64,000 nucleotides of DNA from Melioribacteraceae bacterium (GTDB lineage Bacteria; Bacteroidota; Ignavibacteria; Ignavibacteriales; Melioribacteraceae). The translations under genes and the position numbers were made by a program. Positions 7,577 through 16,751 of this stretch are shown here, piece by piece. A model generated the notes under the pieces. That model saw only the letters and a program-made list of their open reading frames with translations, searched no databases and was not told the origin of the DNA. The first letter of the stretch is position 1. Every line of letters begins with the position of its first letter. Location: assembly GCA_016342755.1 (NCBI GenBank), contig JAEINS010000001.1, positions 395,301-459,300 on the forward strand. The letters are read 5' to 3'.

Positions 7577-9604
7577 ATGAAAATAATTTCAATTAGTTTA
7601 TTAACTTTTTTTTTGTTGGTTGGTTGTACGGCGAATCAAATTAAAAATGTAAATCCGGTTAATCCAAATTCTTCTAAAGAAGCGAAAGAATTATTAAAGT
7701 ATTTATATGATCTCACCGGGACGGGGGTTCTTTCGGGTCAGCATAATTATCCGCATCAAAGACACTTATCAACCGATTCTGTAATATCCCGGACAGGAAA
7801 AACTCCGGCAATTTGGGGCTGCGATTTTATAGCTCCTAATATTTACCGGGAAAAATATTCCAGACAAGATGTAGTTGATGAAGCAATAAGACAGTACAGA
7901 AAGGGATGTATTATTACATTGATGTATCATCAGGTTAAACCGTTTGATCATGACAGCCTTGGTTTCAGCGGCAGTGTTAAAAGCCATGTTACAGATGATG
8001 AATGGAAAGAAATAATTACTCCGGGTACAAATTATTATAATATGCTGATTGAAAAAATTGATTCTGTTGCCGTATACCTAAAACAGTTAGAAGAAAAAAA
8101 CATACCGGTTCTATGGAGACCTTATCATGAAATGAATGGTATATGGTTCTGGTATGGTGATAGAAAGGGTTCAGAGGGATTTATTAAGCTTTGGAAGATT
8201 ATGTATGATCGTTATGTGAATTTTCATAAACTGAATAATCTTATTTGGGTATGGAATGCAAATGCCCCGCGTGATTGGAAAGATGATGAAGCATATGATT
8301 ATAAACTGTTTTATCCCGGTGATGAATACGTTGATGTATTGGCGGCGGATGTTTATAAAAATGATTTTAAGAAATCGCATCATGATCAGCTTTTAGAACT
8401 TGGAAACGGTAAGCCTATTGCTATTGGAGAATGCGGAATAATACCGGCACCGGAGATTTTAGAAGAGCAGACCAAATGGGTCTGGTTTATGGATTGGGCA
8501 AATTTTATCTGGGAATATAATGAACCAGAGAAGGTGCGGGAATTATATAATTCACCAAGGGTAATTAATCTAAATGATATCAATATTGGGTTAAAAAAAA
8601 CTAATGAATTAAATAAAAGATTTTTTTCAGAATATAGTTTTTGGAATCAGCCATTGCCAGAGAATCCGGAAGTAGATCCTAAAAGTGAATATTGGATCGG
8701 TCTTTTAGAGAAAGATCAGAGCGGAGAAAATTTTGGCCCAAACGTTGGCGGTTATTCAATTCCTATTTATGAAGTTGATTCTGAAACTCCTAAATATAGA
8801 GTTAATGAAAGAGTATTTACAGATAAACAATGGGCAGTTGTGGGATTTGAAGGCGGCTGGTTTGATAAGGGGGAAGTTTTTCATCATTCAAATGATTTCG
8901 AAAAAATTGTTCCAATACCGGAAAAAGCAATACCCGATAAAGAAAGTGATGCCCATTTTGCCTTAGTAGATTATAAAAACCGTTTAGCCTGGGATATGTG
9001 GGGAGCTGAATTTAAGGATGGGCAATGGTTTTCGTACACCGGCATGTTTTATAGCATTGATGATGACGGTGTTTTTGATGAATATAATTTCCCGATTAAA
9101 GATGATGAAAGTATTCATCATTATGGACCCGGAAGAGCTTCAGGTGTTCCCATAATAGCCGGTACAATTATGTATGATGAAGTTAAGTCGGGTGTAATTG
9201 AGCATAAGCTGTCATGCGCTGTCAGGTATGGGGCGTTAAAAGAATTTACTTATCCTGCTATTTGGACTGATGGAGTTTTTGAAGGCGGTTTACCTGAAGG
9301 ATCTGTTATACAGCTTGATCCGGAATTGGATTTAACTCAGTTTAATTTAACAGAGGGCGAAAAAGTTGTTGCTAAAGCGATGCAAAAATATGGATTAGTA
9401 ATAACTGATGTTTCATTGGGGAATGTTATTTATCCCGAAGGATTATGGAATAACGATAATAAAAGTTGGGAAGGAATTTTAAGAGGCTGGAGTGAAAAGG
9501 GCGGTATTAAAACAATTCCATTAAAAAATTATAGAGTTCTAAAAGTTGTTAACATTGTTAATAAAGGGGATAATGCACGTCCTAAATTTGATCATGTATT
9601 TTAA
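7577..9604 (+). CDS. GH26 mannanase-type lipoprotein with an unrecognised C-terminal domain
   Basis: A 675-residue lipoprotein: the signal peptide ends in the lipobox LLVGC with Cys17. Residues about 35-335 form a family 26 glycoside hydrolase catalytic domain. The acid/base glutamate is Glu185 in WRPYHEMNG and the nucleophile is Glu285 in IAIGECG. Most GH26 enzymes are endo-beta-1,4-mannanases. Residues about 355-675 are a second domain rich in aromatic residues (motifs HHYGPGRASGVPIIAG and GVIEHKLSCAVRYG) that is not a carbohydrate-binding module known to me. The start was moved to ATG 7577, since the longer frame from 7526 hides the signal peptide. It sits between an exported oxidoreductase and a beta-helix protein in one unit. 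Confidence 0.85.
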   Translation: MKIISISLLTFFLLVGCTANQIKNVNPVNPNSSKEAKELLKYLYDLTGTGVLSGQHNYPHQRHLSTDSVISRTGKTPAIWGCDFIAPNIYREKYSRQDVVDEAIRQYRKGCIITLMYHQVKPFDHDSLGFSGSVKSHVTDDEWKEIITPGTNYYNMLIEKIDSVAVYLKQLEEKNIPVLWRPYHEMNGIWFWYGDRKGSEGFIKLWKIMYDRYVNFHKLNNLIWVWNANAPRDWKDDEAYDYKLFYPGDEYVDVLAADVYKNDFKKSHHDQLLELGNGKPIAIGECGIIPAPEILEEQTKWVWFMDWANFIWEYNEPEKVRELYNSPRVINLNDINIGLKKTNELNKRFFSEYSFWNQPLPENPEVDPKSEYWIGLLEKDQSGENFGPNVGGYSIPIYEVDSETPKYRVNERVFTDKQWAVVGFEGGWFDKGEVFHHSNDFEKIVPIPEKAIPDKESDAHFALVDYKNRLAWDMWGAEFKDGQWFSYTGMFYSIDDDGVFDEYNFPIKDDESIHHYGPGRASGVPIIAGTIMYDEVKSGVIEHKLSCAVRYGALKEFTYPAIWTDGVFEGGLPEGSVIQLDPELDLTQFNLTEGEKVVAKAMQKYGLVITDVSLGNVIYPEGLWNNDNKSWEGILRGWSEKGGIKTIPLKNYRVLKVVNIVNKGDNARPKFDHVF

Positions 9605-9622
9605 CTGAGGTGATTTTTGGCT

Positions 9623-11014
9623 ATGAGTAAATTCTGGTTTATAATTCTTGTAATAATATTTAATACTTGTCACACTGCAAATGCCCAATCGATATTTGTT
9701 TCAAATATTGGCTGTGATGATAACGACGGTTCACTAAACTTCCCTTTGTTAAGTATACAAAAGGGGATTGATCTTCTGGAAGCGGGTGATACACTATACC
9801 TTAGAGAAGGTGCTTTTTATATTGATAAACCAATCTTAATTAGAAAAAACGGGAATCATGAAAAGTGGTTTTCAATAAAAGCATATAAGGGCGAGCAAGT
9901 TGAGATTAATGGTGAAACTTTCAAAAAATCGAAAAACATACCGGCCGGATATCACGGACAGGATGGAATAATTGATATAGATAGTTCGAGTTATATAGAG
10001 TTAATAGGGATAGGTGTTTGCCACTCAAGAGCTCGGGGAATAAAAATCACTTATTCCAATAATATAAATATACTAAACTGCAGCAGCAGAGCCACTTATA
10101 ACAGCGGTATCGGAGTCCGGTTTACATCAAATCTTAAAATATTTAATTGTGAAGTTGTTGATGCTAATAATCAGGATTACAGACCTTATGGATTCAAAAG
10201 AAGAAGAGAAGCTCCGCAAGAAGCAATATCTTTAATGCCCGCATGGAATTTTGAGGTAGCGTATAATCATGTGCATAATAATAGAAAGGAAGGTATTGAC
10301 TGTAAGGAAGATTCCTATCATGGCAGAATCCATCATAATTATGTTCACGATAATGATAGACAAGGTATTTATGTTGATAGCTGGTTCGGAAGACTTCATC
10401 ACATAGAAGTTTTTGAAAATCATTTGCACGATAACGATTATGGAATTGCAATATCTGCCGAAGATGACCGTTCGAGCATGGATAGTGTTTATATTCATCA
10501 TAATCTGATTTATAATAATCGCGGATCCGGAATATTATTCGGTACGTTTGGTGATAATCATTTAAGGACGGATCTTTTTGTTTTTAATAATACTATTGTT
10601 AATAATGGCAGTGCCGGGCACTGGTGTGGATTAACCGGTGGAATCGAGGTTCAGTCAAAAAATATTAAGCAAGTTAAAATTTATAATAATTTGATATATG
10701 ATAATTATGGCTTTTCGATTGGTACCACTTTTATAAAAAGTGAAGTTATTAACGGGTTAAAAGAACGGGAGATTGAGATTACTAACAATCTTTGTTCCCC
10801 GGAGAAAAATATTTATCAGACCCGAAATTATTTTGACCTGGTAATTCCTTATAATGGTAATAGTTCAATTGAAGAAAACCCGGAATTTAAATTAAAGACA
10901 TTTAATGATTTTCGTCCGCAAAATAAAATTGTGAATAAGTGTGGTATAAATAACTCATCCATTGGTATCGGAGATAAAATAAATACACTTCCGCGACTGA
11001 TATTAAGAGATTAA
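9623..11014 (+). CDS. Secreted right-handed parallel beta-helix protein (polysaccharide lyase/glycosidase candidate)
   Basis: A 463-residue exported protein with a signal peptide ending near ANAQS. The body consists of repeated short beta strands with Asn ladders (for example NNINILNC, NLKIFNCEV, HHNYVHDND, EVFENHLHDNDYGI), which is the pattern of a right-handed parallel beta helix (pectin-lyase fold, PbH1 repeats). This fold covers many polysaccharide lyases, polygalacturonases and epimerases; the exact family is not recognisable by eye. The gene stands next to a GH88 gene, and GH88 enzymes act on the unsaturated uronides that lyases produce, so a lyase role is the best guess. The start is ATG 9623 with GAGGTGA at 9607-9613; the TTG at 9617 would be too close to that site. 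Confidence 0.75.
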   Translation: MSKFWFIILVIIFNTCHTANAQSIFVSNIGCDDNDGSLNFPLLSIQKGIDLLEAGDTLYLREGAFYIDKPILIRKNGNHEKWFSIKAYKGEQVEINGETFKKSKNIPAGYHGQDGIIDIDSSSYIELIGIGVCHSRARGIKITYSNNINILNCSSRATYNSGIGVRFTSNLKIFNCEVVDANNQDYRPYGFKRRREAPQEAISLMPAWNFEVAYNHVHNNRKEGIDCKEDSYHGRIHHNYVHDNDRQGIYVDSWFGRLHHIEVFENHLHDNDYGIAISAEDDRSSMDSVYIHHNLIYNNRGSGILFGTFGDNHLRTDLFVFNNTIVNNGSAGHWCGLTGGIEVQSKNIKQVKIYNNLIYDNYGFSIGTTFIKSEVINGLKEREIEITNNLCSPEKNIYQTRNYFDLVIPYNGNSSIEENPEFKLKTFNDFRPQNKIVNKCGINNSSIGIGDKINTLPRLILRD

Positions 11015-11054
11015 AAGTTAAATAAATATTTCAAAATTAAATAAGTGAATTAAC

Positions 11055-12236
11055 ATGAAGAAGTTTTCTTTCCTAATTATGGTAGCTTTAATAGTAGGCT
11101 GTACAACAAAAAAAGATGAAAAAATAATTACAAAAGAGTTTATAGAAACACAGTTAAATTTTAGTGTTGAACAGTATAAACTAATGGCAGAGGCTTGTCC
11201 GGATTCTTTATTCCCCAGAACATTTCAAAATGGGAGATTTGTAACTTCTGATTCACGGTGGTGGTGTTCTGGTTTTTATCCGGGGGCTTTAGTTTATTTA
11301 TATGAGTATAGTAAGGACAATACCATTGAGGCTGAGATTTATAATAAATTCGAATATTTGGAAAAGGAAAAATTAAATTCATCGGATCATGATATTGGTT
11401 TTAAGATAAATTGTAGTTTTGGAAATATGCTGCGTGTTACAAAAGATACCATTAAATATGCTCCAATTCTTAAAGATGCTGCTATTAGTCTGTTATCAAG
11501 GTATAATCCGGATGTCGGTGTAATTCGTTCATGGGGCAGATGGAATAAAGCCTGGCAATATGCAGTTATAATTGATAATATGATGAATCTTGAATTATTG
11601 CTTGTTGCGGATAAACTTGAAGGAAATAAAGAGTTTTATGATTGTGCCATTTCTCATGCCGATAAAACAAGAGAAAATCATTACCGCAAAGATAATAGTA
11701 CATGGCATGTAGTTTCTTATGATTCTGTAACCGGAATCCCGCATGTAAAACAAACTCATCAGGGTCAGGCAAATGAATCGGCGTGGGCAAGAGGACAAGC
11801 ATGGGGCTTATATGGTTATACCGTTATGTACCGGGAAACCGGAGAACAAAAATATTTAGATCAGGCAATTAAAGTTGCTGAGTATATGTTAAACCATAAA
11901 AATGTCCCAGATGATTTAATTTTCTATTGGGATTATGACGCGAAAGATATTTCCAATGCTCTTAGAGATGCTTCTGCTGCGGCTATAACAGCTTCTGCGC
12001 TAATTACTCTATCTGAATATGCTGAGTTAAAGTCGGATAAGTATTTGACGGCAGCAAAAGAAATAATTAAAAATTTATCTTCACCAAAATATCGGGCGGA
12101 GTCAGGTGAAAACGGTAACTTTCTTTTAAAACATTCTGTAGGAAGTTTACCAAACAATTCTGAAGTTGATGTGCCTTTAAGTTATGCCGATTATTACTAT
12201 GTAGAAGCGTTGATGAAGCTTTATAGAAAGATTTAA
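11055..12236 (+). CDS. GH88 unsaturated glucuronyl/galacturonyl hydrolase, lipoprotein
   Basis: A 393-residue lipoprotein (lipobox LIVGC, Cys16) of family GH88. It is an alpha/alpha six-barrel enzyme that hydrates and releases the 4,5-unsaturated uronic acid left by polysaccharide lyases. The two catalytic aspartates are visible in SSDHDIGF (about 111-113) and in IIDNMMN (Asp174). Aromatic ARGQAWGLYGY and the late DASAAAITASAL segment are family hallmarks. The gene follows the beta-helix protein by 40 bases, forming a plausible lyase-GH88 pair for a uronic-acid-containing polysaccharide such as rhamnogalacturonan, glucuronan or ulvan. The ribosome site is weak. Confidence 0.88.
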   Translation: MKKFSFLIMVALIVGCTTKKDEKIITKEFIETQLNFSVEQYKLMAEACPDSLFPRTFQNGRFVTSDSRWWCSGFYPGALVYLYEYSKDNTIEAEIYNKFEYLEKEKLNSSDHDIGFKINCSFGNMLRVTKDTIKYAPILKDAAISLLSRYNPDVGVIRSWGRWNKAWQYAVIIDNMMNLELLLVADKLEGNKEFYDCAISHADKTRENHYRKDNSTWHVVSYDSVTGIPHVKQTHQGQANESAWARGQAWGLYGYTVMYRETGEQKYLDQAIKVAEYMLNHKNVPDDLIFYWDYDAKDISNALRDASAAAITASALITLSEYAELKSDKYLTAAKEIIKNLSSPKYRAESGENGNFLLKHSVGSLPNNSEVDVPLSYADYYYVEALMKLYRKI

Positions 12237-12262
12237 TTGAATTATTAATTAGCAGACTTAAA

Positions 12263-12982
12263 ATGAAAAGTATATCGATAATATTTCCGGCATATGACGA
12301 ACAAGAAAAAATTCAGGCTGATATTTTAGCTGCTGATCAGTTTTTAATTAGCAATAGTTTTGAAGGTGAAATAATTGTAGTTGATGATGGAAGCAGTGAT
12401 AGGACTTATGAAAAAGCTTCTGAGTTGATTTCTAATTTGGAATCGGATTTAATTGTTCTGAAACTGGAAGAAAATTGTGGAAAGGGAAAAGCAGTTGCAG
12501 AAGGAGTTAAATCAGCATCGTGCGATATAATACTATATTCTGACGTTGGTTTAACGATCCCATTTTCTGACGCGTTAGCGGGGCTCAAATTTATTTCTGA
12601 TAATGAATGTGAAATTGCCCACGGCAGCCGCAGAATGAAAGAGTCTGTGATTGTTAAACAGCAGGATAAAGATCGTAAAGTTATCTCTGATTTTTTTATC
12701 AGATTTGTAAAGTTATTTTTAGGTATTCCAAAGAATTTTACCGATACACAATGCGGATTTAAAATCTATAAAAGTGGCATCGCAAAAGAACTATACTCAG
12801 ACTTAAAAATCACAGGCTTTCTATTCGAAATTGAAATCATACTTAAGGCAATTAAAAGTGGAAATGTAATCAAAGAATTTCCTGTTAACTGGAAATGTGA
12901 CAGAGATAGCAGATTGTCGATATTTAAAAGTCCATGGGAAATTATAAAAGACACATTGAAAATATATTTAAATAGATTCTAA
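12263..12982 (+). CDS. Family 2 glycosyltransferase (dolichyl/polyprenyl-phosphate sugar transferase type)
   Basis: A 239-residue GT2 enzyme. The nucleotide-sugar site VVDDGSSDRT, the second acidic motif YSDVGLT and the late DTQCGFKIY segment match the ALG5/DPM-like group that loads a single hexose onto a polyprenyl phosphate. There is no C-terminal membrane anchor, so it is probably a peripheral cytoplasmic enzyme. The gene ends the rightward unit, and its stop codon overlaps by four bases the stop of the convergent apbE gene. Functionally it may pair with the Agl23-like membrane protein encoded just downstream on the other strand, which could use the lipid-linked sugar. Confidence 0.82.
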   Translation: MKSISIIFPAYDEQEKIQADILAADQFLISNSFEGEIIVVDDGSSDRTYEKASELISNLESDLIVLKLEENCGKGKAVAEGVKSASCDIILYSDVGLTIPFSDALAGLKFISDNECEIAHGSRRMKESVIVKQQDKDRKVISDFFIRFVKLFLGIPKNFTDTQCGFKIYKSGIAKELYSDLKITGFLFEIEIILKAIKSGNVIKEFPVNWKCDRDSRLSIFKSPWEIIKDTLKIYLNRF

Positions 12983-13866
12983 ATTTTTTTTTTGATTTCT
13001 AAAAAATCTTGTTCAGTAAGTATAGCAAGATATTTAACCTCTTTGTTTTTTGATAATTCATTTATCTCATCTTCGTTCATAATCATAACCGCTGTTGTTA
13101 ATGCGTCAGACATAGCAGCTTTTTCCGTTATTACCCATGCCGCTAATTTTGAACTTACCGGTTTTCCTGTTCTTGGATCAATAATATGTTCACCTTTTTG
13201 CAGTCCGGATGAGCTGAACGAATTTGAGTACAAAGCCATTTCGGCTAATATATAGCTGGTCTGCGGATTGCTTAATGAAATTGGCCAGCCATTATTCTTC
13301 TCCAAATTCCCAATTGATTTAACACTGCTTCCGCCGCCGTGCATAAACACATCTGTAATTTCCCAATCCTCTAAAATTTCAACCATCTTATCAATTGCGT
13401 ATCCTTTCCCAATTCCTCCAAGATCGAGATTTATACTCTCAGAATTTAGAGTTACGCTAAATTCATTTTGGTCAAGTATAAGCTCACTTTTAGATCCCAA
13501 ACTCTTGTCATCCAATGAATTATTACCAAGTTTATAATCGTCAATTATCCCGCCGATAGAAATATTGAATGCTCCATTTGTTATTTCGAACAACTTGGAC
13601 GCTTCAAGTAAACACTCAAAAACGTTTTCACCAATTCTAATTTTATCACCTTTGTGTAAGGAATTTATTTTCGATATATCACTGTTGGGAATAAATCTGC
13701 TTAGCTCAGATTCAAGTAAATCAAGTTCCTTTATTGCTTCCCAAGCCGCCTGTTCCGCATAGGATTTATCATCAGAGTTAATAACAATTTCAAAAATAGT
13801 TGCCATTGCCTTATGTGAAAAAACATGAATATTGTTTCTGTTTTTTAGTATTGAGGAATTAATCAT
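12979..13866 (-). CDS. apbE: FAD:protein FMN transferase (ApbE)
   Basis: A 295-residue ApbE-family enzyme, which covalently attaches FMN from FAD to a threonine or serine of target proteins such as NqrC/RnfG-type subunits on the outer face of the inner membrane. Seen motifs are FNISIGG, DLGGIGKGYAID (flavin site), HIIDPRTGKP, and SDALTTAVMIM with metal-binding Asp and Thr. No clear signal peptide is present at the N terminus, so its side of the membrane is open. It is the last gene of the 21344-to-12979 unit and overlaps its upstream neighbour by eight bases. Its placement with two haem-protein genes suggests maturation of a flavoprotein in the same electron-transfer chain; no flavinylation target was recognised in the window. 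Confidence 0.88.
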   Translation of the reverse strand: MINSSILKNRNNIHVFSHKAMATIFEIVINSDDKSYAEQAAWEAIKELDLLESELSRFIPNSDISKINSLHKGDKIRIGENVFECLLEASKLFEITNGAFNISIGGIIDDYKLGNNSLDDKSLGSKSELILDQNEFSVTLNSESINLDLGGIGKGYAIDKMVEILEDWEITDVFMHGGGSSVKSIGNLEKNNGWPISLSNPQTSYILAEMALYSNSFSSSGLQKGEHIIDPRTGKPVSSKLAAWVITEKAAMSDALTTAVMIMNEDEINELSKNKEVKYLAILTEQDFLEIKKKI

Positions 13867-15457
13867 TCTTATTAATCTGCTTATTAAATGAAACGGGATT
13901 TAATGAATTAAAATATTTTTGATAAATATCATTTTGAATATATCCACGGAATTCTATTGTAGGTCTGATTTCCAAATATTTTTCGAATAGCGGAATATAG
14001 AGATTCTTTTTGCCGGGCGGAGGATATGAGTATAAAGCATTAATAAGTTGCTTTTCAAAATTGGGTGAAGCAAGAATTATTTGGTTCTTATAAATGGTTG
14101 AATCAATATTATTATAATATGATGTATTTGGCATAGTTCGCAAGTACCAGGGGAGAGGCCAATAATCATGGGCATTTCCAATTATTGCCAGATTTAATTC
14201 GTCTTCAGATAAGGTTTTTTGAATATCAATAATTTTATGCGAGATTTCTATAATATCATTTTCAGGCTGAGAATAAGTAAACGGATTTTGTGGATCATCT
14301 GCATTTGCAAAATTTAACTTGATGTTATAATAATTCATTTGAATAATAATAATTACCAGAATAGATAAAGTTAGAATTCTTTTCTTAGGATAATTTTGTA
14401 AAAGCTGTCTAGTGCCGTATCCGGCTAGAAATAAAAAGCCAGTCCAAAAGTTGATTAACAACCATGGGGTTTTATAAGGTATTGAAGAATAAATTACTAA
14501 CTGAACAATAGAAAAGACCGAAATAAACTGCCAAAAGTAATTTCGCTTATTTTTGAATGAATAAAATATTCCTATGATTGATAAAAGTAATATTGGTAAT
14601 TTGGTATAGAAAATAAGACTGTTATTAGTGAAGAATAACAGCTCTAAGTAATAATACCACGGATATATATGATCATTAAAAGAACCGGCTTTATTAAAAT
14701 AATTTGTAAATGTTTTTATAGAATCAGATATACCTTCGGTATTTGTAAAAAATGAAGAATAAAAAAGGATGGAAATTAAAATAAAGACAGATAAAAATAT
14801 TAGAACTGATTTAACAGAAATATCAATCGTAAATTTTTTCCGGGAATAGATATATACAATTACAAATGAAATGAATGCACTGCCGAACGAAATTATAGAT
14901 GTCTCTTTTGTCGCGAATGCTAATCCTATAAATATAGAAGCTACTATTAATGATCTGCTCTTTTTTGTTCTAAAATAGCTGAACAAAATGAGTATTGCCG
15001 AATATACAAACGAAACTAGCAAAGTTTCCTGAATATAATATCTTGAATAAAAAATTAATACTGATGAGGAACCAATCAATATCAAGGAAATAAGTGTAAT
15101 CAGATCCCCAATATTATGCCGGGAAAAATAAATTATAAATAAGAATAAAATACTTATCAGTACCGGCACTAATCTTAAAGTAGTTTCACCAGTTGAAGCT
15201 ATATTTTTTTCTCCGAATAAATAAGAAAGGGGAAGGGTAAAATAATTTAAGGTTGGTCCGTGGTATTCAACCGGATCATATTTGTAATAATTATTTTCAA
15301 GAAGTTGTTGGTATTTAACAGCGTGAACCGCTTCATCGGTATGCATAGGACGATTATCTAAATCGTACAGCCTTAAAGAAATGGCAATAAAAAAGGCGGC
15401 TACAAATAGTAGACCGCCATATTTTATTTTATCAATATTATTTTCCGTAAACTGCAA
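13859..15457 (-). CDS. Polytopic membrane protein, Agl23-like (TIGR03663 type) glycosyltransferase-fold
   Basis: A 532-residue membrane protein with about ten or more hydrophobic helices. The first extracytoplasmic loop carries the acidic motif MHTDEAVH followed by YDPVEYHGPTLNYFTLP, the signature of the flippase-associated Agl23/TIGR03663 group, related to GT39/ArnT-type GT-C transferases that use polyprenyl-phosphate sugars. The start must be before the first helix, and the only candidate is a TTG at 15457, so it overlaps the preceding gene by 20 bases; the ribosome site is weak, implying translational coupling. It may decorate an exported protein or lipid with the sugar supplied by the GT2 at 12263. 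The substrate is unknown. Confidence 0.75.
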   Translation of the reverse strand: MQFTENNIDKIKYGGLLFVAAFFIAISLRLYDLDNRPMHTDEAVHAVKYQQLLENNYYKYDPVEYHGPTLNYFTLPLSYLFGEKNIASTGETTLRLVPVLISILFLFIIYFSRHNIGDLITLISLILIGSSSVLIFYSRYYIQETLLVSFVYSAILILFSYFRTKKSRSLIVASIFIGLAFATKETSIISFGSAFISFVIVYIYSRKKFTIDISVKSVLIFLSVFILISILFYSSFFTNTEGISDSIKTFTNYFNKAGSFNDHIYPWYYYLELLFFTNNSLIFYTKLPILLLSIIGIFYSFKNKRNYFWQFISVFSIVQLVIYSSIPYKTPWLLINFWTGFLFLAGYGTRQLLQNYPKKRILTLSILVIIIIQMNYYNIKLNFANADDPQNPFTYSQPENDIIEISHKIIDIQKTLSEDELNLAIIGNAHDYWPLPWYLRTMPNTSYYNNIDSTIYKNQIILASPNFEKQLINALYSYPPPGKKNLYIPLFEKYLEIRPTIEFRGYIQNDIYQKYFNSLNPVSFNKQINKND

Positions 15458-16109
15458 CTTCGATGTAATGATTTAAGTCGTTACTATTATTACCTTTACT
15501 GTGTAATCTAACATAGCGCGCTTTTTCGCCTTTTGCATCAATAAGTTTTCCTTCTGCAGTTTCAACATAATGCCAGTCAGTTCCAGCACCTAAACCGCTA
15601 GAATTATCTAAATCGTTATTAAATAATGTTCTAACGTTTTTAGTGAAATCAGCATCATCAGCAACCTGAATAACAACATCAAAATAAACTCTAGGCTGTT
15701 TGTGAAAATGCCAAACTACTATTGCGTATAATTCATAAGCCTTCTCAAGATCTATAGTAATGTGCTGCGAAAAAGGTCCCAATTCTACGAAGTAACCATC
15801 ATCAGCATCTTTGTCACCATCATTAATCATTTCAATTTCACCAATAATAGGCATATCATCGGTACTTATAATTTGTTTTCCCAGAGCCAGATTTTTAGTT
15901 CCTTCGGGAGCCAAAAACGGAGCACGCGGTTTACCAAGCGGCTTTTCAAGTTTTTCAATATTCATGTTAGTCGGAGTACCCACAAACATAGATTTTGGAA
16001 GATCTATGTTTATAGGAACTAATTTTGCATCTTGCGAATAAGAATTTTGAGCTAAGAATAATGTGCAAATAAAACTGACTAATAAAATTACGCTAAACTT
16101 TTTATTCAT
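15438..16109 (-). CDS. Exported discoidin-like (F5/8 type C/galactose-binding fold) protein
   Basis: A 223-residue exported protein with a signal peptide ending near NSYSQ. Residues about 75-223 look like a jelly-roll galactose-binding (discoidin) domain: NLALGKQIIST at the first strand, HITIDLEKAYELYAIVVW in the middle and ARYVRLHSKGNN...IEVAVYG at the end. Such domains bind carbohydrates or cell surfaces and have no activity of their own. A strong AAGGAG precedes the ATG at 16109. It lies between the cytochrome-b-like gene and the Agl23-like gene, suggesting a glycan-binding partner for the exported oxidoreductases or cytochrome; this is inference from position. Confidence 0.7.
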   Translation of the reverse strand: MNKKFSVILLVSFICTLFLAQNSYSQDAKLVPINIDLPKSMFVGTPTNMNIEKLEKPLGKPRAPFLAPEGTKNLALGKQIISTDDMPIIGEIEMINDGDKDADDGYFVELGPFSQHITIDLEKAYELYAIVVWHFHKQPRVYFDVVIQVADDADFTKNVRTLFNNDLDNSSGLGAGTDWHYVETAEGKLIDAKGEKARYVRLHSKGNNSNDLNHYIEVAVYGK

Positions 16110-16134
16110 TATTTAAAATCTCCTTAATTATAAA

Positions 16135-16746
16135 TTACTTATTTTCTTTTTGAATACGTAAGATAAAACCTATTTGAAGAAAAACCAAAATAGAAAAAAG
16201 AAGTACACTATAACGATGGAGTTCTAACAAATTGGCTTGTCCTTCAGTTCCAAATATTGGATACATTCCCAATACAATTGAAAGCATTAAAGGGAGTGAA
16301 ACAATTGCTAATAACCAAAACAGAATTTTTGAGATTCCCGATTTTGAAACCTCTAATCCTTTCTCAAATTGAATCTCACTTTCGTTAAACTTATTTGATT
16401 CAGCTGAAATAACTAAAAGTATCATAAGTGAAACCGCAAATAGCGGAGCAACAGCTACATGCAGCAATAATAATATACCCGAAAGATGAATACCAAAAAA
16501 TATAACAGGAAAAAATCCGGTTAAAAAGAGCAGATCGAATAAGAGCAGAGTAATAACAGTAAAAACTCTTTTTGTTGATCCGTTTGCACGAAGATCATTT
16601 TTTTTGAATAGATCCGGAGTTGTTTTAAGTTCATCAAAATAAATTTTTAGTGCTTCGCTGATACTTAAATCTAATTGTTTCAGAACTTTAATTATCCATA
16701 CTATGGAAATTACTAATGCTAAGACAGAAATAATTCTAAACATCAT
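16135..16746 (-). CDS. Four-helix membrane protein, possible b-type cytochrome
   Basis: A 203-residue integral membrane protein with an N-terminal helix and about four further hydrophobic segments. Histidines lie in or next to the helices (GIHLSGILLLLHVAVAP and LLELHRYSVLLFS), which resembles the haem-ligating helices of small cytochrome b561-like or NapC-partner subunits. No family could be named with certainty. The gene lies five bases downstream of the seven-haem cytochrome c gene, so the two are surely co-transcribed. A membrane quinol-oxidising or quinone-reducing partner for that cytochrome is the natural guess. Two adjacent ATG codons start the frame, with AGGA upstream. Confidence 0.65.
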   Translation of the reverse strand: MMFRIISVLALVISIVWIIKVLKQLDLSISEALKIYFDELKTTPDLFKKNDLRANGSTKRVFTVITLLLFDLLFLTGFFPVIFFGIHLSGILLLLHVAVAPLFAVSLMILLVISAESNKFNESEIQFEKGLEVSKSGISKILFWLLAIVSLPLMLSIVLGMYPIFGTEGQANLLELHRYSVLLFSILVFLQIGFILRIQKENK

Positions 16747-16751
16747 TTATT

